Shown in pieces: positions 1 to 5,828 of a stretch of DNA of 9,803 nucleotides. A program made the translations under genes and the position numbers. The DNA is taken from assembly GCA_023701075.1 (NCBI GenBank), contig JAMPXQ010000040.1:1-9803 (forward strand), read 5' to 3'. Under the pieces are notes generated by a model. That model was not told the origin of the DNA. It did no database searches and was given only the letters and a program-made list of their open reading frames with translations. Each line of letters opens with the position of its first letter. Positions within the stretch are counted from its first letter, which is position 1. Source of the DNA: Candidatus Woesearchaeota archaeon (GTDB lineage: Archaea; Nanobdellota; Nanobdellia; Woesearchaeales; GW2011-AR15).

Positions 1-2515
1 CATATCCATCCCGTCCTTCAGTTGCAGTAGGATTGTTTGCTGCAGCGAAATCGCCAACAGAGATATTAGATACATGGTTTGTGGCATTCGATCTCAAATA
101 TGCCTTATTGGATGCAGTATTGGAGAAGTTTAGGTATTTTACAGTGAATTTGTCAGGATCATATGCATAGTCTGTGACAGTTGAATTCTGGTTTGAAAAC
201 TCAAAGAACAAGGTTGCATAGCCTGCAATATTCATGTGATTAGTCAAATATCCTGTTGAATTGCATTCATAGTTCTCAATGATTATCTGTGTTGCCTTTA
301 TTGACTCTGTGGGAGATAGTTCAGGATAGCCATATCTATTATTATCATGGTCGATTATCTTTATGCTGCTGCCAAGCGTGTTGTTTCCGCAGCTGAGGTT
401 TATGAACCTCATCTCATCGATAGTTCCGGTATCGTCAGTCAGGAATTCGGTCCAATTTGCATTCGGAGATGAGATTGTCAAGTTCCCTATCCCAGTTGTA
501 TTGAATGCGACAGTCCATATGTCTCCGTCTCTTAGGTAGCTGTAAGGATTCAGTACAGTTATTGATATCTCAAATGTCTGGTTGCTCAGATGCGGCGTCA
601 TCCACTGCAACCTGTCGATGAACCCATTGCTGTCCGTGTCTATATATGTCACATCCTCAAAAATATACTTTGTTCCATTCTTTATCCAATAGACTTTTAT
701 TGCATCCTCTTTTGCTTCAGTTATGTCTGTATAGGTCAAAACATTCTCATAATGTATGTCCGAAGAGATAGTCATCTGCTTTCTGAATTTTCCAAAGTCC
801 TTTTCTTCAGTGTAAGGTCCTTGTGTGAAATATGTGAGTCTGGTTGTCTCATCATCAGGTCTGAATTCTAATGTGACATTCTCTGGAACAGCCACATCAG
901 GTGCATCTAATGATATTATCTTCTTGTTTGCTGAGGTGACTTTCTCATATACCTTGATAGCTTCTTTTTCATGTACAGGCCTTTGCATCCTCTTTGATTC
1001 CCTTTCCAGGTTATGGGAGAGTGCTATGTCATTGTATTCATCAAGGCCGTATTCCACTTCATCGATCTCCACAAAAGTCTCTTCGCCGGTAGATATGTTG
1101 AACGCATCATCCGGAAGTATGGTCTTGTTGGAAAGCGATGCATTGATTATCCTGATCCACTGCACTGGTTTATTTATCTCCACATAAGAATAGTTCTCAG
1201 AGATTATTGCCAATTCAAGCATGCTCATATTGATGGACTGATTCATCGTCAGGTTGAGAGTTAGATTCATAGTGATATTCATCGTCAGGTTCATCGTGAG
1301 GTTTGTAGTCACGTTCATGGTCAGGTTCGTAGTCAGATTGGCAGTCACGTTTGTAGTTATATTAGCCGTCAAGTTAGCAGTCACATTGGTAGTCATGTTG
1401 GCAGTCAGATTAGTAGTCAGGTTGCTTGTTAGATTCAGGGTTAGGTTAGCAGTTGCGTTTGTGCTTATGTTAGTGGTAGTATTCTGGCTGATGTTCTGCG
1501 AGATATTGGCAGTGATATTTATTGGGATATCTGTAGTGAGGTTCTCATCTTCATCATATCTGAATATGTATGTGATGCTGCTTAGGTTTAGGATAGCGTC
1601 ATTAAGTATTATATGGAAAGTCATGTTTCTTCCATCGATAGAGACTATGCACGTATCTGCGCAATGATCCTCAAAGGTTATTTTTGTGAAAGTCTCTGAT
1701 GCAGCATCTGTGATTTCCGTTATGCTGTTGTTTGTCTCAGTCTCATTCAAGGGGATTACATCTGCAGACGCATCAGTATCATCAGTAGAATTATTTGGCA
1801 TCAGTATTTCTTCTGAAGTCTCATCGATATGCAAAGGCAAGGAATCATTTCCTTCAACATTGCTGCTGGCATTTTCACTCACAGTTCCGATTCCATCCAG
1901 AGATGCATTGGCACTGGTTTCATTTTCTGATGGGGTATTGATATTAGGATTCTCCGTTTCTTCAATGTCATAAGTCAGGTTGTTTATATGTGCCTCTTCT
2001 TCAGATGCAGTCTCATCATAGGTAGCTTCTTCAATGATCTGTCCAGGTTCATCATTTTCTGATATCTGCACAGACGGCTCATCAGTGATCTGCGGAACCG
2101 GCATAGGTTCAACATCACTTTCATTAGCTATGTCTTCTATTACAAATCCAGTGATGAGGTTATTCTTGTTTTTATTTAGCTTTGAACTATCCAGGATTAA
2201 TAGTCCATTCGCATATACTTTTGCAGTCCCATTCCCTATGATCTCTCCGGACATCCTGATAGAAGTCACATTGCTGCTAAGGTCTATGACAAGTGATGAA
2301 TTTTCATGGAATACTTTACCGATCTCTATTGTTTCAGCATCTCTTCCATATGTGGCCATCCCTGTGAATTCAGGCCTTATAGATAAGAAGCATCCAAGGA
2401 TGAATATTCCAAAGAGCATGATGAATGCCATATGTTCCATAGGCTTCTTGCGTTCTTTTGGTTTCAGATTATCTATGAATTCCTTGAGTGGCTCATTTTT
2501 GAAAGGTGGGTTCAT
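1..2515 (-). CDS. Large membrane-anchored surface protein with a 25-fold tandem N-glycosylation sequon array (3' end beyond window)
   Basis: An uninterrupted frame from the ATG at 2515 to the left edge shows 838 residues; the C-terminus lies outside. Residues 1-27 are charged (K-P-K-E-R-K-K before the membrane), and 28-46 form one hydrophobic segment without a clear cleavage site, so an N-in signal anchor with the rest outside is inferred. Residues 50-127 look like a small beta-rich domain (S-S-N-V-T-S-I-R-M-S-G motif). Residues 131-275 are acidic and Ser/Thr/Asn-rich, a likely glycosylated linker. Residues 278-322 include C-A-D-T-C. Residues 333-432 are the sequon array. From about 433 on comes a globular, strand-rich part with H-L-S-N-Q-T and D-I-W-T-V-A-F-N-T-T-G motifs that, from memory, recur in large Woesearchaeota/Pacearchaeota surface proteins. 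Its start overlaps the upstream HTH gene's stop as ATGA, with GAGGTGAG at 2521-2528 (6-nt spacer), so coupled translation is likely. No enzymatic motif is visible. The role is unknown; a glycosylated surface or adhesion protein is inference. Confidence 0.85.
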   Translation of the reverse strand, partial: MNPPFKNEPLKEFIDNLKPKERKKPMEHMAFIMLFGIFILGCFLSIRPEFTGMATYGRDAETIEIGKVFHENSSLVIDLSSNVTSIRMSGEIIGNGTAKVYANGLLILDSSKLNKNKNNLITGFVIEDIANESDVEPMPVPQITDEPSVQISENDEPGQIIEEATYDETASEEEAHINNLTYDIEETENPNINTPSENETSANASLDGIGTVSENASSNVEGNDSLPLHIDETSEEILMPNNSTDDTDASADVIPLNETETNNSITEITDAASETFTKITFEDHCADTCIVSIDGRNMTFHIILNDAILNLSSITYIFRYDEDENLTTDIPINITANISQNISQNTTTNISTNATANLTLNLTSNLTTNLTANMTTNVTANLTANITTNVTANLTTNLTMNVTTNLTMNLTMNITMNLTLNLTMNQSINMSMLELAIISENYSYVEINKPVQWIRIINASLSNKTILPDDAFNISTGEETFVEIDEVEYGLDEYNDIALSHNLERESKRMQRPVHEKEAIKVYEKVTSANKKIISLDAPDVAVPENVTLEFRPDDETTRLTYFTQGPYTEEKDFGKFRKQMTISSDIHYENVLTYTDITEAKEDAIKVYWIKNGTKYIFEDVTYIDTDSNGFIDRLQWMTPHLSNQTFEISITVLNPYSYLRDGDIWTVAFNTTGIGNLTISSPNANWTEFLTDDTGTIDEMRFINLSCGNNTLGSSIKIIDHDNNRYGYPELSPTESIKATQIIIENYECNSTGYLTNHMNIAGYATLFFEFSNQNSTVTDYAYDPDKFTVKYLNFSNTASNKAYLRSNATNHVSNISVGDFAAANNPTATEGRDGY
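1220..1519 (-). repeat. Exact 12-bp-period coding repeat: 25 tandem N-x-T/S-x units
   Basis: Read on the minus strand in the frame of the large surface protein, residues 333-432 are 25 back-to-back tetrapeptides, each an Asn-X-Thr/Ser sequon (X never Pro) plus one spacer residue. X is usually Leu, Val, Ile or Met, and the spacer usually Thr, Ala, Met, Leu or Ser. Two further tetrads in register at 1520-1543 read N-L-T-T and a degenerate D-I-P-I, so the ancestral array was probably longer. Codons are diverse (AAC/AAT for Asn; ACT, ACG, ACC and ACA for Thr; CTG, CTA, CTC and TTG for Leu) while Asn and Thr/Ser are invariant. That argues for old expansion kept by selection on the protein rather than fresh slippage. 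Confidence 0.95.
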
Positions 2516-2973
2516 CTTCTCTCACCTCTCTTCTTCATGGCCCTGCTATATGATGTCCAGATGGTCCTGGGGTCTTTTTTCAGCATCTTTGCTATCTCAG
2601 AATTCTTCAGCCCTTGTGCCTCTTTTAGGTATAATATTATGTTCTCAAGGAAGGATAGGTTCTCAAGGTCGAAACTGCGGATATCTATCCTTGCGCTTTT
2701 CTTGCCTATCTTGAATTTCGTGTTTTTTTTCTTTGCCGCTCGTTCATATGTCTTCCATATGACTTGCCTATCCCTATTCAATGTCTTGGCGATATCAGAA
2801 TATCCGATATCGCAGTTCTCATGGAGGTATTTGACTATTGATTCAAAAGGGCTGATGTCGTTTGAGAATATCTCTGAAGGTATTATCAGATTATCATCAT
2901 TTTTTTGCAGCAAGAACTCTTTGAATTCTCCTAGTAGCTGCTCTTTGTCATATTTTGTAAGATTAATTGTCAT
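2512..2973 (-). CDS. Tandem helix-turn-helix protein, probable transcription regulator of the surface-protein operon
   Basis: The 153-residue soluble protein has two internally repeated HTH-like units. Unit 1 (about residues 36-83) contains S-D-I-A-K-T-L-N-R-D-R-Q-V-I-W-K-T-Y-E-R-A; unit 2 (about 101-149) contains S-E-I-A-K-M-L-K-K-D-P-R-T-I-W-T-S-Y-S-R-A. Both are followed by a basic tail (A-K-K-K, M-K-K-R). The (S)-(D/E)-I-A-x-x-L-x-(R/K)-D-x-x-x-I-W-x-x-Y pattern resembles sigma-region-4/Trp-repressor-like HTHs, so DNA binding is a fair inference, but I cannot name a family. The N-terminal 35 residues are acidic and helical. Its stop overlaps the next gene's start (ATGA). No SD precedes the ATG; a TATA-like AATATATG lies 24 bp upstream, so the mRNA is probably leaderless. 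Four direct repeats cover this promoter and the first codons, suggesting it binds its own control region. Confidence 0.85.
   Translation of the reverse strand: MTINLTKYDKEQLLGEFKEFLLQKNDDNLIIPSEIFSNDISPFESIVKYLHENCDIGYSDIAKTLNRDRQVIWKTYERAAKKKNTKFKIGKKSARIDIRSFDLENLSFLENIILYLKEAQGLKNSEIAKMLKKDPRTIWTSYSRAMKKRGERR
2521..2528 (-). promoter_or_regulatory. Strong Shine-Dalgarno site of the surface-protein gene
   Basis: GAGGTGAG on the minus strand matches the archaeal anti-SD (CACCUCC-type 16S end) over seven bases and lies 6 nt before the ATG at 2515. It sits inside the last codons of the upstream HTH gene. It fixes the start of the surface protein and supports translation from the shared mRNA. 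Confidence 0.75.
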
Positions 2974-3036
2974 ATTATGTAAGTTTTAATGTCATATATT
3001 GTAAGTTTATTATTATCTATTGTCATATTATGTAAG
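2946..3036. promoter_or_regulatory. Four 16-bp direct repeats over the HTH-operon promoter (candidate operators)
   Basis: Copies with plus-strand consensus TGTCATATTATGTAAG lie at 2946-2961, 2968-2983, 2990-3005 and 3021-3036, with start-to-start spacings of 22, 22 and 31 bp, close to two, two and three helical turns. Copies 2 and 4 are identical; copies 1 and 3 differ by one or two bases. Copy 2 contains the HTH gene's start codon, copy 3 its predicted TATA element, copy 1 lies in codons 5-10, and copy 4 is next to the divergent TATA box of the CoA-binding gene. They are direct, non-palindromic sites, which would suit a protein with two tandem HTH units. Operator function is inference. Confidence 0.6.
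2993..3000 (-). promoter_or_regulatory. TATA box of the tandem-HTH operon
   Basis: AATATATG on the minus strand is centred 24 bp before the A of the ATG at 2973, the spacing expected for a leaderless archaeal transcript. It is embedded in the third direct repeat, so a protein bound there would compete with TBP. Confidence 0.5.
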
Positions 3037-3043
3037 TTATTGA

Positions 3044-3051
3044 TTTATAAA
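3044..3051 (+). promoter_or_regulatory. TATA box of the CoA-binding protein gene
   Basis: TTTATAAA, flanked by A/T, is the best TATA element between the divergent genes. Initiation about 25 bp downstream would give a leader of roughly 40 nt before the ATG at 3115. Being nearly symmetric it could also serve the minus strand, with a leader of about 50 nt for the HTH gene. Confidence 0.5.
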
Positions 3052-3114
3052 TTTTTTCAAAATAGGGAATTTCATAGCAAACCTTTAATAATATCAAGAA
3101 TTCCAAGAAGGGAG

Positions 3115-3486
3115 ATGAGGATAGCCATAATAGGTGCGTCAAAAGATAAGGATAAGTACAGCAATAAGGCTGTAAGGGCGTATAAGAGCAAGGACCATGT
3201 AGTATTCCCTGTGAACCCTACCGAGAGGGAGATAGAAGGCCTTATCTGTTATAATTCAGTATCAGAGATCCCTCTTGATGTGGAAGTGGCATCGCTTTAC
3301 GTCCCTTCAGAGGTCGGGACAAAAGTCGCAGATGAATTGATAAAGCATAACATAAAGAAAGTGTACCTGAACCCGGGTGCAGATTCAGAGGAGATTTTCC
3401 AAAAGCTTAGCGCAGCTGGCATAGAAGTCATGAGGGAATGCAGCATAAAGGCCATAGGGATGGATCCTGAAAAGATAACCTTATAA
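3115..3486 (+). CDS. CoA-binding domain protein (YccU/CoA_binding_2 type)
   Basis: The 123-residue protein is a single Rossmann-type CoA-binding domain, the full usual length of this small family. It starts directly with the beta1/P-loop segment (M-R-I-A-I-I-G-A-S), followed by the family's P-V-N-P-T-E-R-E-I-E-G-L and Y-N-S-V-S-E-I-P, then V-Y-L-N-P-G-A and a C-terminal V-M-R-E-C-S. The fold resembles the CoA-binding part of succinyl-CoA synthetase/NDP-forming acyl-CoA synthetases, but no catalytic domain follows. Substrate and role are not established for the family. The frame is open upstream to an ATG at 2989, but that extension would translate the direct-repeat region and adds nothing conserved, so I chose the ATG at 3115 (GGGAG directly abuts it). 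The TATA box of the next gene overlaps its stop codon, so the two are separately transcribed. Confidence 0.85.
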   Translation: MRIAIIGASKDKDKYSNKAVRAYKSKDHVVFPVNPTEREIEGLICYNSVSEIPLDVEVASLYVPSEVGTKVADELIKHNIKKVYLNPGADSEEIFQKLSAAGIEVMRECSIKAIGMDPEKITL

Positions 3487-3488
3487 AT
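3481..3488 (+). promoter_or_regulatory. TATA box of the DtxR-like gene
   Basis: TTATAAAT is centred about 25 bp before the ATG at 3510 and overlaps the TAA stop of the preceding gene. The spacing implies a leaderless mRNA; no SD is present. No GTTCGG element like the one at the FTR1 promoter is seen here. Confidence 0.6.
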
Positions 3489-3509
3489 CTTTTTTCTAAT
3501 CAATATTCC

Positions 3510-3899
3510 ATGCATGCGGATCAGAAGAATAAGATCTCTAAAGAGATGTATCTAAAAGAGATATATCTGCTGAGGGATCAGGATCCTAAGCCTATGGACC
3601 TGATACGAAAGATGAAAGTGTCTAAGAGCTCAGTCTCTGAGATGCTGAAGAAATTGGCAGAAGAAGGAGTGATAAGATACGAGTCGTTTGGTACGATAAC
3701 TTTGACAGATAAAGGCATTATGGAAGCGATGAATGTCCTAAGGAAATACCTTGTCATAAAAAAATTCTTGAAAGATACCCTGATGCTTCCGGAAGAGCAG
3801 CTTCATGAGGAAGCATGTAACTTGGAGCATGCATTCTCAGACGCATCAATAGCAAGGCTGAACATTTTTAATTTAGGGAAGGAGAAGCATAGGAACTAG
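3510..3899 (+). CDS. Short DtxR-family metal-dependent transcription regulator
   Basis: The 129-residue protein has the DtxR/MntR winged HTH at about residues 9-66 (E-M-Y-L-K-E-I-Y-L-L start, recognition-helix region S-K-S-S-V-S-E-M-L-K-K-L, then L-T-D-K-G) and the helical dimerisation domain at about 67-118. Metal-site residues of the DtxR primary site are visible: M13, and C103, E106 and H107 in H-E-E-A-C-N-L-E-H, a Met/Cys combination typical of iron-type DtxR rather than manganese-type MntR. The C-terminal SH3/FeoA-like domain of full-length DtxR (about 225 residues) is absent, and two ancillary-site positions appear replaced (Y80 and K84 where DtxR has H79 and E83). It is therefore a two-domain form. 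It lies 1.1 kb upstream of an FTR1 iron permease whose promoter carries a palindrome, so it probably represses iron uptake when iron is bound. That target is inference. Confidence 0.85.
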   Translation: MHADQKNKISKEMYLKEIYLLRDQDPKPMDLIRKMKVSKSSVSEMLKKLAEEGVIRYESFGTITLTDKGIMEAMNVLRKYLVIKKFLKDTLMLPEEQLHEEACNLEHAFSDASIARLNIFNLGKEKHRN

Positions 3900-3951
3900 G
3901 TAATTCATGGGACTATATTAATGATTCTTGACTAGGTTAGTTTATCTTTGG

Positions 3952-3959
3952 TATAAAAG
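3952..3959 (+). promoter_or_regulatory. Strong TATA element between the DtxR-like and hypothetical genes
   Basis: TATAAAAG is close to the archaeal TATA consensus but lies about 145 bp before the next start codon. It could be a distal promoter of the gene at 4097, giving a leader of roughly 115 nt, or could drive a short untranslated RNA ending in the T-runs at 3998-4002 or 4030-4035. Confidence 0.3.
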
Positions 3960-3971
3960 AATATTATTTGC

Positions 3972-4035
3972 TTTTTAGTCTATATTTCCCTTGGTTCTTT
4001 TTCCAACAAATTTAACTACTTTTTAGTGGTTTTTT
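3972..4035 (+). terminator. Poly-T termination region after the DtxR-like gene
   Basis: T-runs of five or six lie at 3972-3976, 3998-4002, 4020-4024 and 4030-4035, without a strong stem-loop. U-runs alone can terminate archaeal RNA polymerase. CTTTTTAGT occurs twice, at 3971-3979 and 4019-4027. Confidence 0.4.
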
Positions 4036-4045
4036 GACTAAATCT

Positions 4046-4054
4046 TTTTATATA
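4046..4054 (+). promoter_or_regulatory. Proximal TATA box of the 251-residue hypothetical gene
   Basis: A TTTTATATA stretch predicts initiation near 4076, leaving a leader of about 20 nt that contains the SD GAGGT at 4087-4091, five bases before the ATG at 4097. Confidence 0.5.
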
Positions 4055-4096
4055 ACTGTATTTTTATCACTAACTTAATAAGCTTAGAGGTAAAAA

Positions 4097-4852
4097 ATGG
4101 CAATTAAAATTATTTCAGAAGATACTTATATGCAGGCGCTTAATGTATTGCAGACAGCACATGCAAACGGCAAGGCGAAGTTGCAGCCGGTTATTGAAAT
4201 AGATGGTGTAACAATGGTTAGGCCGTTGACTTTTAAAGAAACACTTCAACAGATAGTGATTGCGTATAGGTCTGGAAATCACTCTATACTTGATAATTCC
4301 TTTGATACTTGCAGTGCAATTGCCTATAAGGCTTGGACAAAAGAAGTTAAAATAATCCCTTTGTCAGAGGAATTGATCACGTTAGGGCAAGATCATGGCT
4401 TGGGCCATATAGTAACAAATTTTGATGGCTTAAAAGGTACTCTTCTGGATAGGCATGCAGGTGGTACTGCAGTTCCATATGATGAAACAAACCTTCATAG
4501 GATGACGGCTCAAAGCATTGGTCCAGGAAAGGACTATTTCGGAAAAACAATTTATAATACTTCATTATCGATGGATCAAGTCATGGGTCATCCGGCTTGG
4601 CTTGCTGCAGTAGAAGGAGATTCTAAGTTGCTTAATGATTTTAGTACTATAGTCTTTAAAAAGGAAAAATTCAATATGGCTATGAGTGTCCGTTTAAGTG
4701 CATTTGAAGTCAGTGAGGAGATCAGGGCAGCCAACGATATAATAATTCCTTTAGGCATTAAGGGCAGATACGGCAGCCTAGATGATGGATGTGGCATGAA
4801 TTGTTCAGCAAACATGAATTATGGTGCTACTATATTATATATGTCAAAATAA
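4097..4852 (+). CDS. Conserved-looking soluble protein of unknown function
   Basis: The 251-residue protein has no signal peptide or membrane segment, and I do not recognise it. Visible features: an N-terminal helical part with a P-V-I-E-I-D-G-V-T-M-V-R-P-L-T-F-K-E-T-L stretch (31-50); S-F-D-T-C-S-A-I-A-Y (68-77); H100 and H104 in H-G-L-G-H; a glycine-rich middle (H120-A-G-G-T, I-G-P-G-K-D); and a C-terminal Cys pair (C232 and C236 in G-C-G-M-N-C). These His and Cys residues could bind metal, but no known motif is complete. The start is secure: GAGGT five bases before the ATG and a good TATA box. Codon use differs from neighbours: ATT is as frequent as ATA for Ile, and GGT and CAA/GAA-type codons are commoner. 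This suggests high expression or recent acquisition. It stands alone between the DtxR-like regulator and the FTR1 permease; a link to iron is possible but unsupported. Confidence 0.8.
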   Translation: MAIKIISEDTYMQALNVLQTAHANGKAKLQPVIEIDGVTMVRPLTFKETLQQIVIAYRSGNHSILDNSFDTCSAIAYKAWTKEVKIIPLSEELITLGQDHGLGHIVTNFDGLKGTLLDRHAGGTAVPYDETNLHRMTAQSIGPGKDYFGKTIYNTSLSMDQVMGHPAWLAAVEGDSKLLNDFSTIVFKKEKFNMAMSVRLSAFEVSEEIRAANDIIIPLGIKGRYGSLDDGCGMNCSANMNYGATILYMSK

Positions 4853-4945
4853 CATGAAAAAATAATGTTATCTCTTCATGGATTGTAATCTGATTTTACT
4901 CCATCTTCACAAAAAACATCTATTCTATATTATATTAACACTATT

Positions 4946-4982
4946 GTTCGGTTAAATATTTAAAGAGTTCGGCATTCCGAAC
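4946..4982. promoter_or_regulatory. FTR1 operator-promoter: GTTCGG elements bracketing the TATA box
   Basis: GTTCGGCATTCCGAAC at 4967-4982 is a perfect 6-bp inverted repeat with a 4-bp centre, ending 4 bp before the start codon. A third GTTCGG at 4946-4951 is a direct copy 21 bp upstream. Between them lies the A/T palindrome TTAAATATTTAA at 4952-4963, the likely TATA box, about 29 bp before the ATG. A protein bound here would cover TBP and the initiation site. Size and symmetry fit a DtxR-family operator; the link to the DtxR-like gene at 3510 is inference. Confidence 0.65.
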
Positions 4983-4986
4983 TTAT

Positions 4987-5817
4987 ATGATATCAGAATT
5001 TTTGATAGCTTTCAGAGAGACATTGGAAGCCGCATTGATAATAGGCATAATCCTTGCATATCTCAAGAAGACAAAGAATGAGAAGTACAATAATGTAGCC
5101 TACATGGGCATAGTCTTTGGTGTCTTGGGGAGCATCGCTGCAGCGCTCTTATTTTCTGGTCTCCTTGGCGCATTTGAAGGGTTTGCTGAGCAGGTGTTTG
5201 AAGGCACGACAATGATACTAGGTGCAGTGCTCCTTACGACAATGATACTCTGGATGATGCGCGCAAGTGTCGCAAGAGAGATTAAGCATAAGGTATCCAT
5301 GCAGATTGATAAGAATGGCAAGCTTGGCCTTTTCATGCTTATATTCATCTCAATATTAAGGGAAGGTGTAGAGACAGTGATTTTTCTAGGTGCCGCCGCA
5401 GTTTCAGGAAGTTTTTCTATCATATCAGGCCTTCTAGGGATGGCAGTGGCATCGATCCTAGGTTTTCTGATATTTGTGGCATCCATAAAGATAGATATAA
5501 AGAAATTCTTCAATATCTCAAGCGTGCTATTGATATTCTTTGCAGCAGGGCTTGTTGCGCATGGCGTGCATGAGTTCGAGGAAGCAGGATTGCTAAGTCC
5601 TATAGTTGAGCATGTTTGGGACATAAACCCCCAAGCTCCGTTGGCAAGCAGCGGCATTTATCCAGCATTCCATGAAAAAGGTGCAGTAGGGAGCATTTTT
5701 GTAGGTCTATTTGGGTATAACGGCAATCCTTCCCTCCTTGAAGTCATCTCTTATCTCGCATATATCTTAGTTGTCAGCCTATCATATAAACATTTAATAA
5801 CTAATTCACATTCGTAA
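4987..5817 (+). CDS. FTR1/EfeU-family iron permease
   Basis: The 276-residue polytopic protein belongs to the family that carries iron across the cytoplasmic membrane. Both signature R-E-x-x-E motifs are present: R10-E-T-L-E14 at the start of the first helix and R125-E-G-V-E129 in the fourth, each surrounded by hydrophobic helix sequence. About seven membrane segments can be drawn (roughly 5-25, 38-60, 75-92, 113-138, 145-167, 177-194 and 252-268). The family's late conserved stretch G-L-V-A-H-G-V-H-E-F-E-E-A-G (188-201) and F-H-E-K-G-A-V-G-S (228-236) are intact, so it looks functional and full length. No EfeO/EfeB partner or multicopper oxidase is nearby. Start: the only Met before the first R-E-x-x-E, with a TATA box 29 bp upstream, so the mRNA is probably leaderless. 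It is likely controlled by the adjacent palindrome. The next gene follows after 11 bp and is probably co-transcribed. Confidence 0.92.
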   Translation: MISEFLIAFRETLEAALIIGIILAYLKKTKNEKYNNVAYMGIVFGVLGSIAAALLFSGLLGAFEGFAEQVFEGTTMILGAVLLTTMILWMMRASVAREIKHKVSMQIDKNGKLGLFMLIFISILREGVETVIFLGAAAVSGSFSIISGLLGMAVASILGFLIFVASIKIDIKKFFNISSVLLIFFAAGLVAHGVHEFEEAGLLSPIVEHVWDINPQAPLASSGIYPAFHEKGAVGSIFVGLFGYNGNPSLLEVISYLAYILVVSLSYKHLITNSHS

Positions 5818-5828
5818 CCCTGGGGTCT

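Noticed and set aside
1220..1543. Short regular repeats as a CRISPR array or DNA minisatellite
   Set aside because: The period is 12 bp with no spacers, strictly in frame and synonymously diversified; it is a protein repeat.
1254..1667. Plus-strand frame of 137 residues with a striking Val/Arg/Phe repeat
   Set aside because: It is the antisense reading of the sequon array; periodicity is inherited from the minus-strand repeat. It has no promoter or SD, and the minus frame is open far beyond it.
590..2989. Several other plus-strand frames of 80-226 residues
   Set aside because: All lie opposite the continuous minus-strand surface-protein and HTH genes, show Ser/Phe/Cys-rich antisense composition and overlap each other.
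2946..3036. The four 16-bp direct repeats as a small CRISPR or replication origin
   Set aside because: Spacers are only 6-15 bp, there is no cas gene, and no Cdc6/Orc1 gene is nearby. Overlap with the promoter and start codon points to regulation.
2989..3114. Longer N-terminus of the CoA-binding protein with a hydrophobic leader
   Set aside because: The extension is a chance translation of A/T-rich promoter and operator sequence; the family domain begins at the Met at 3115.
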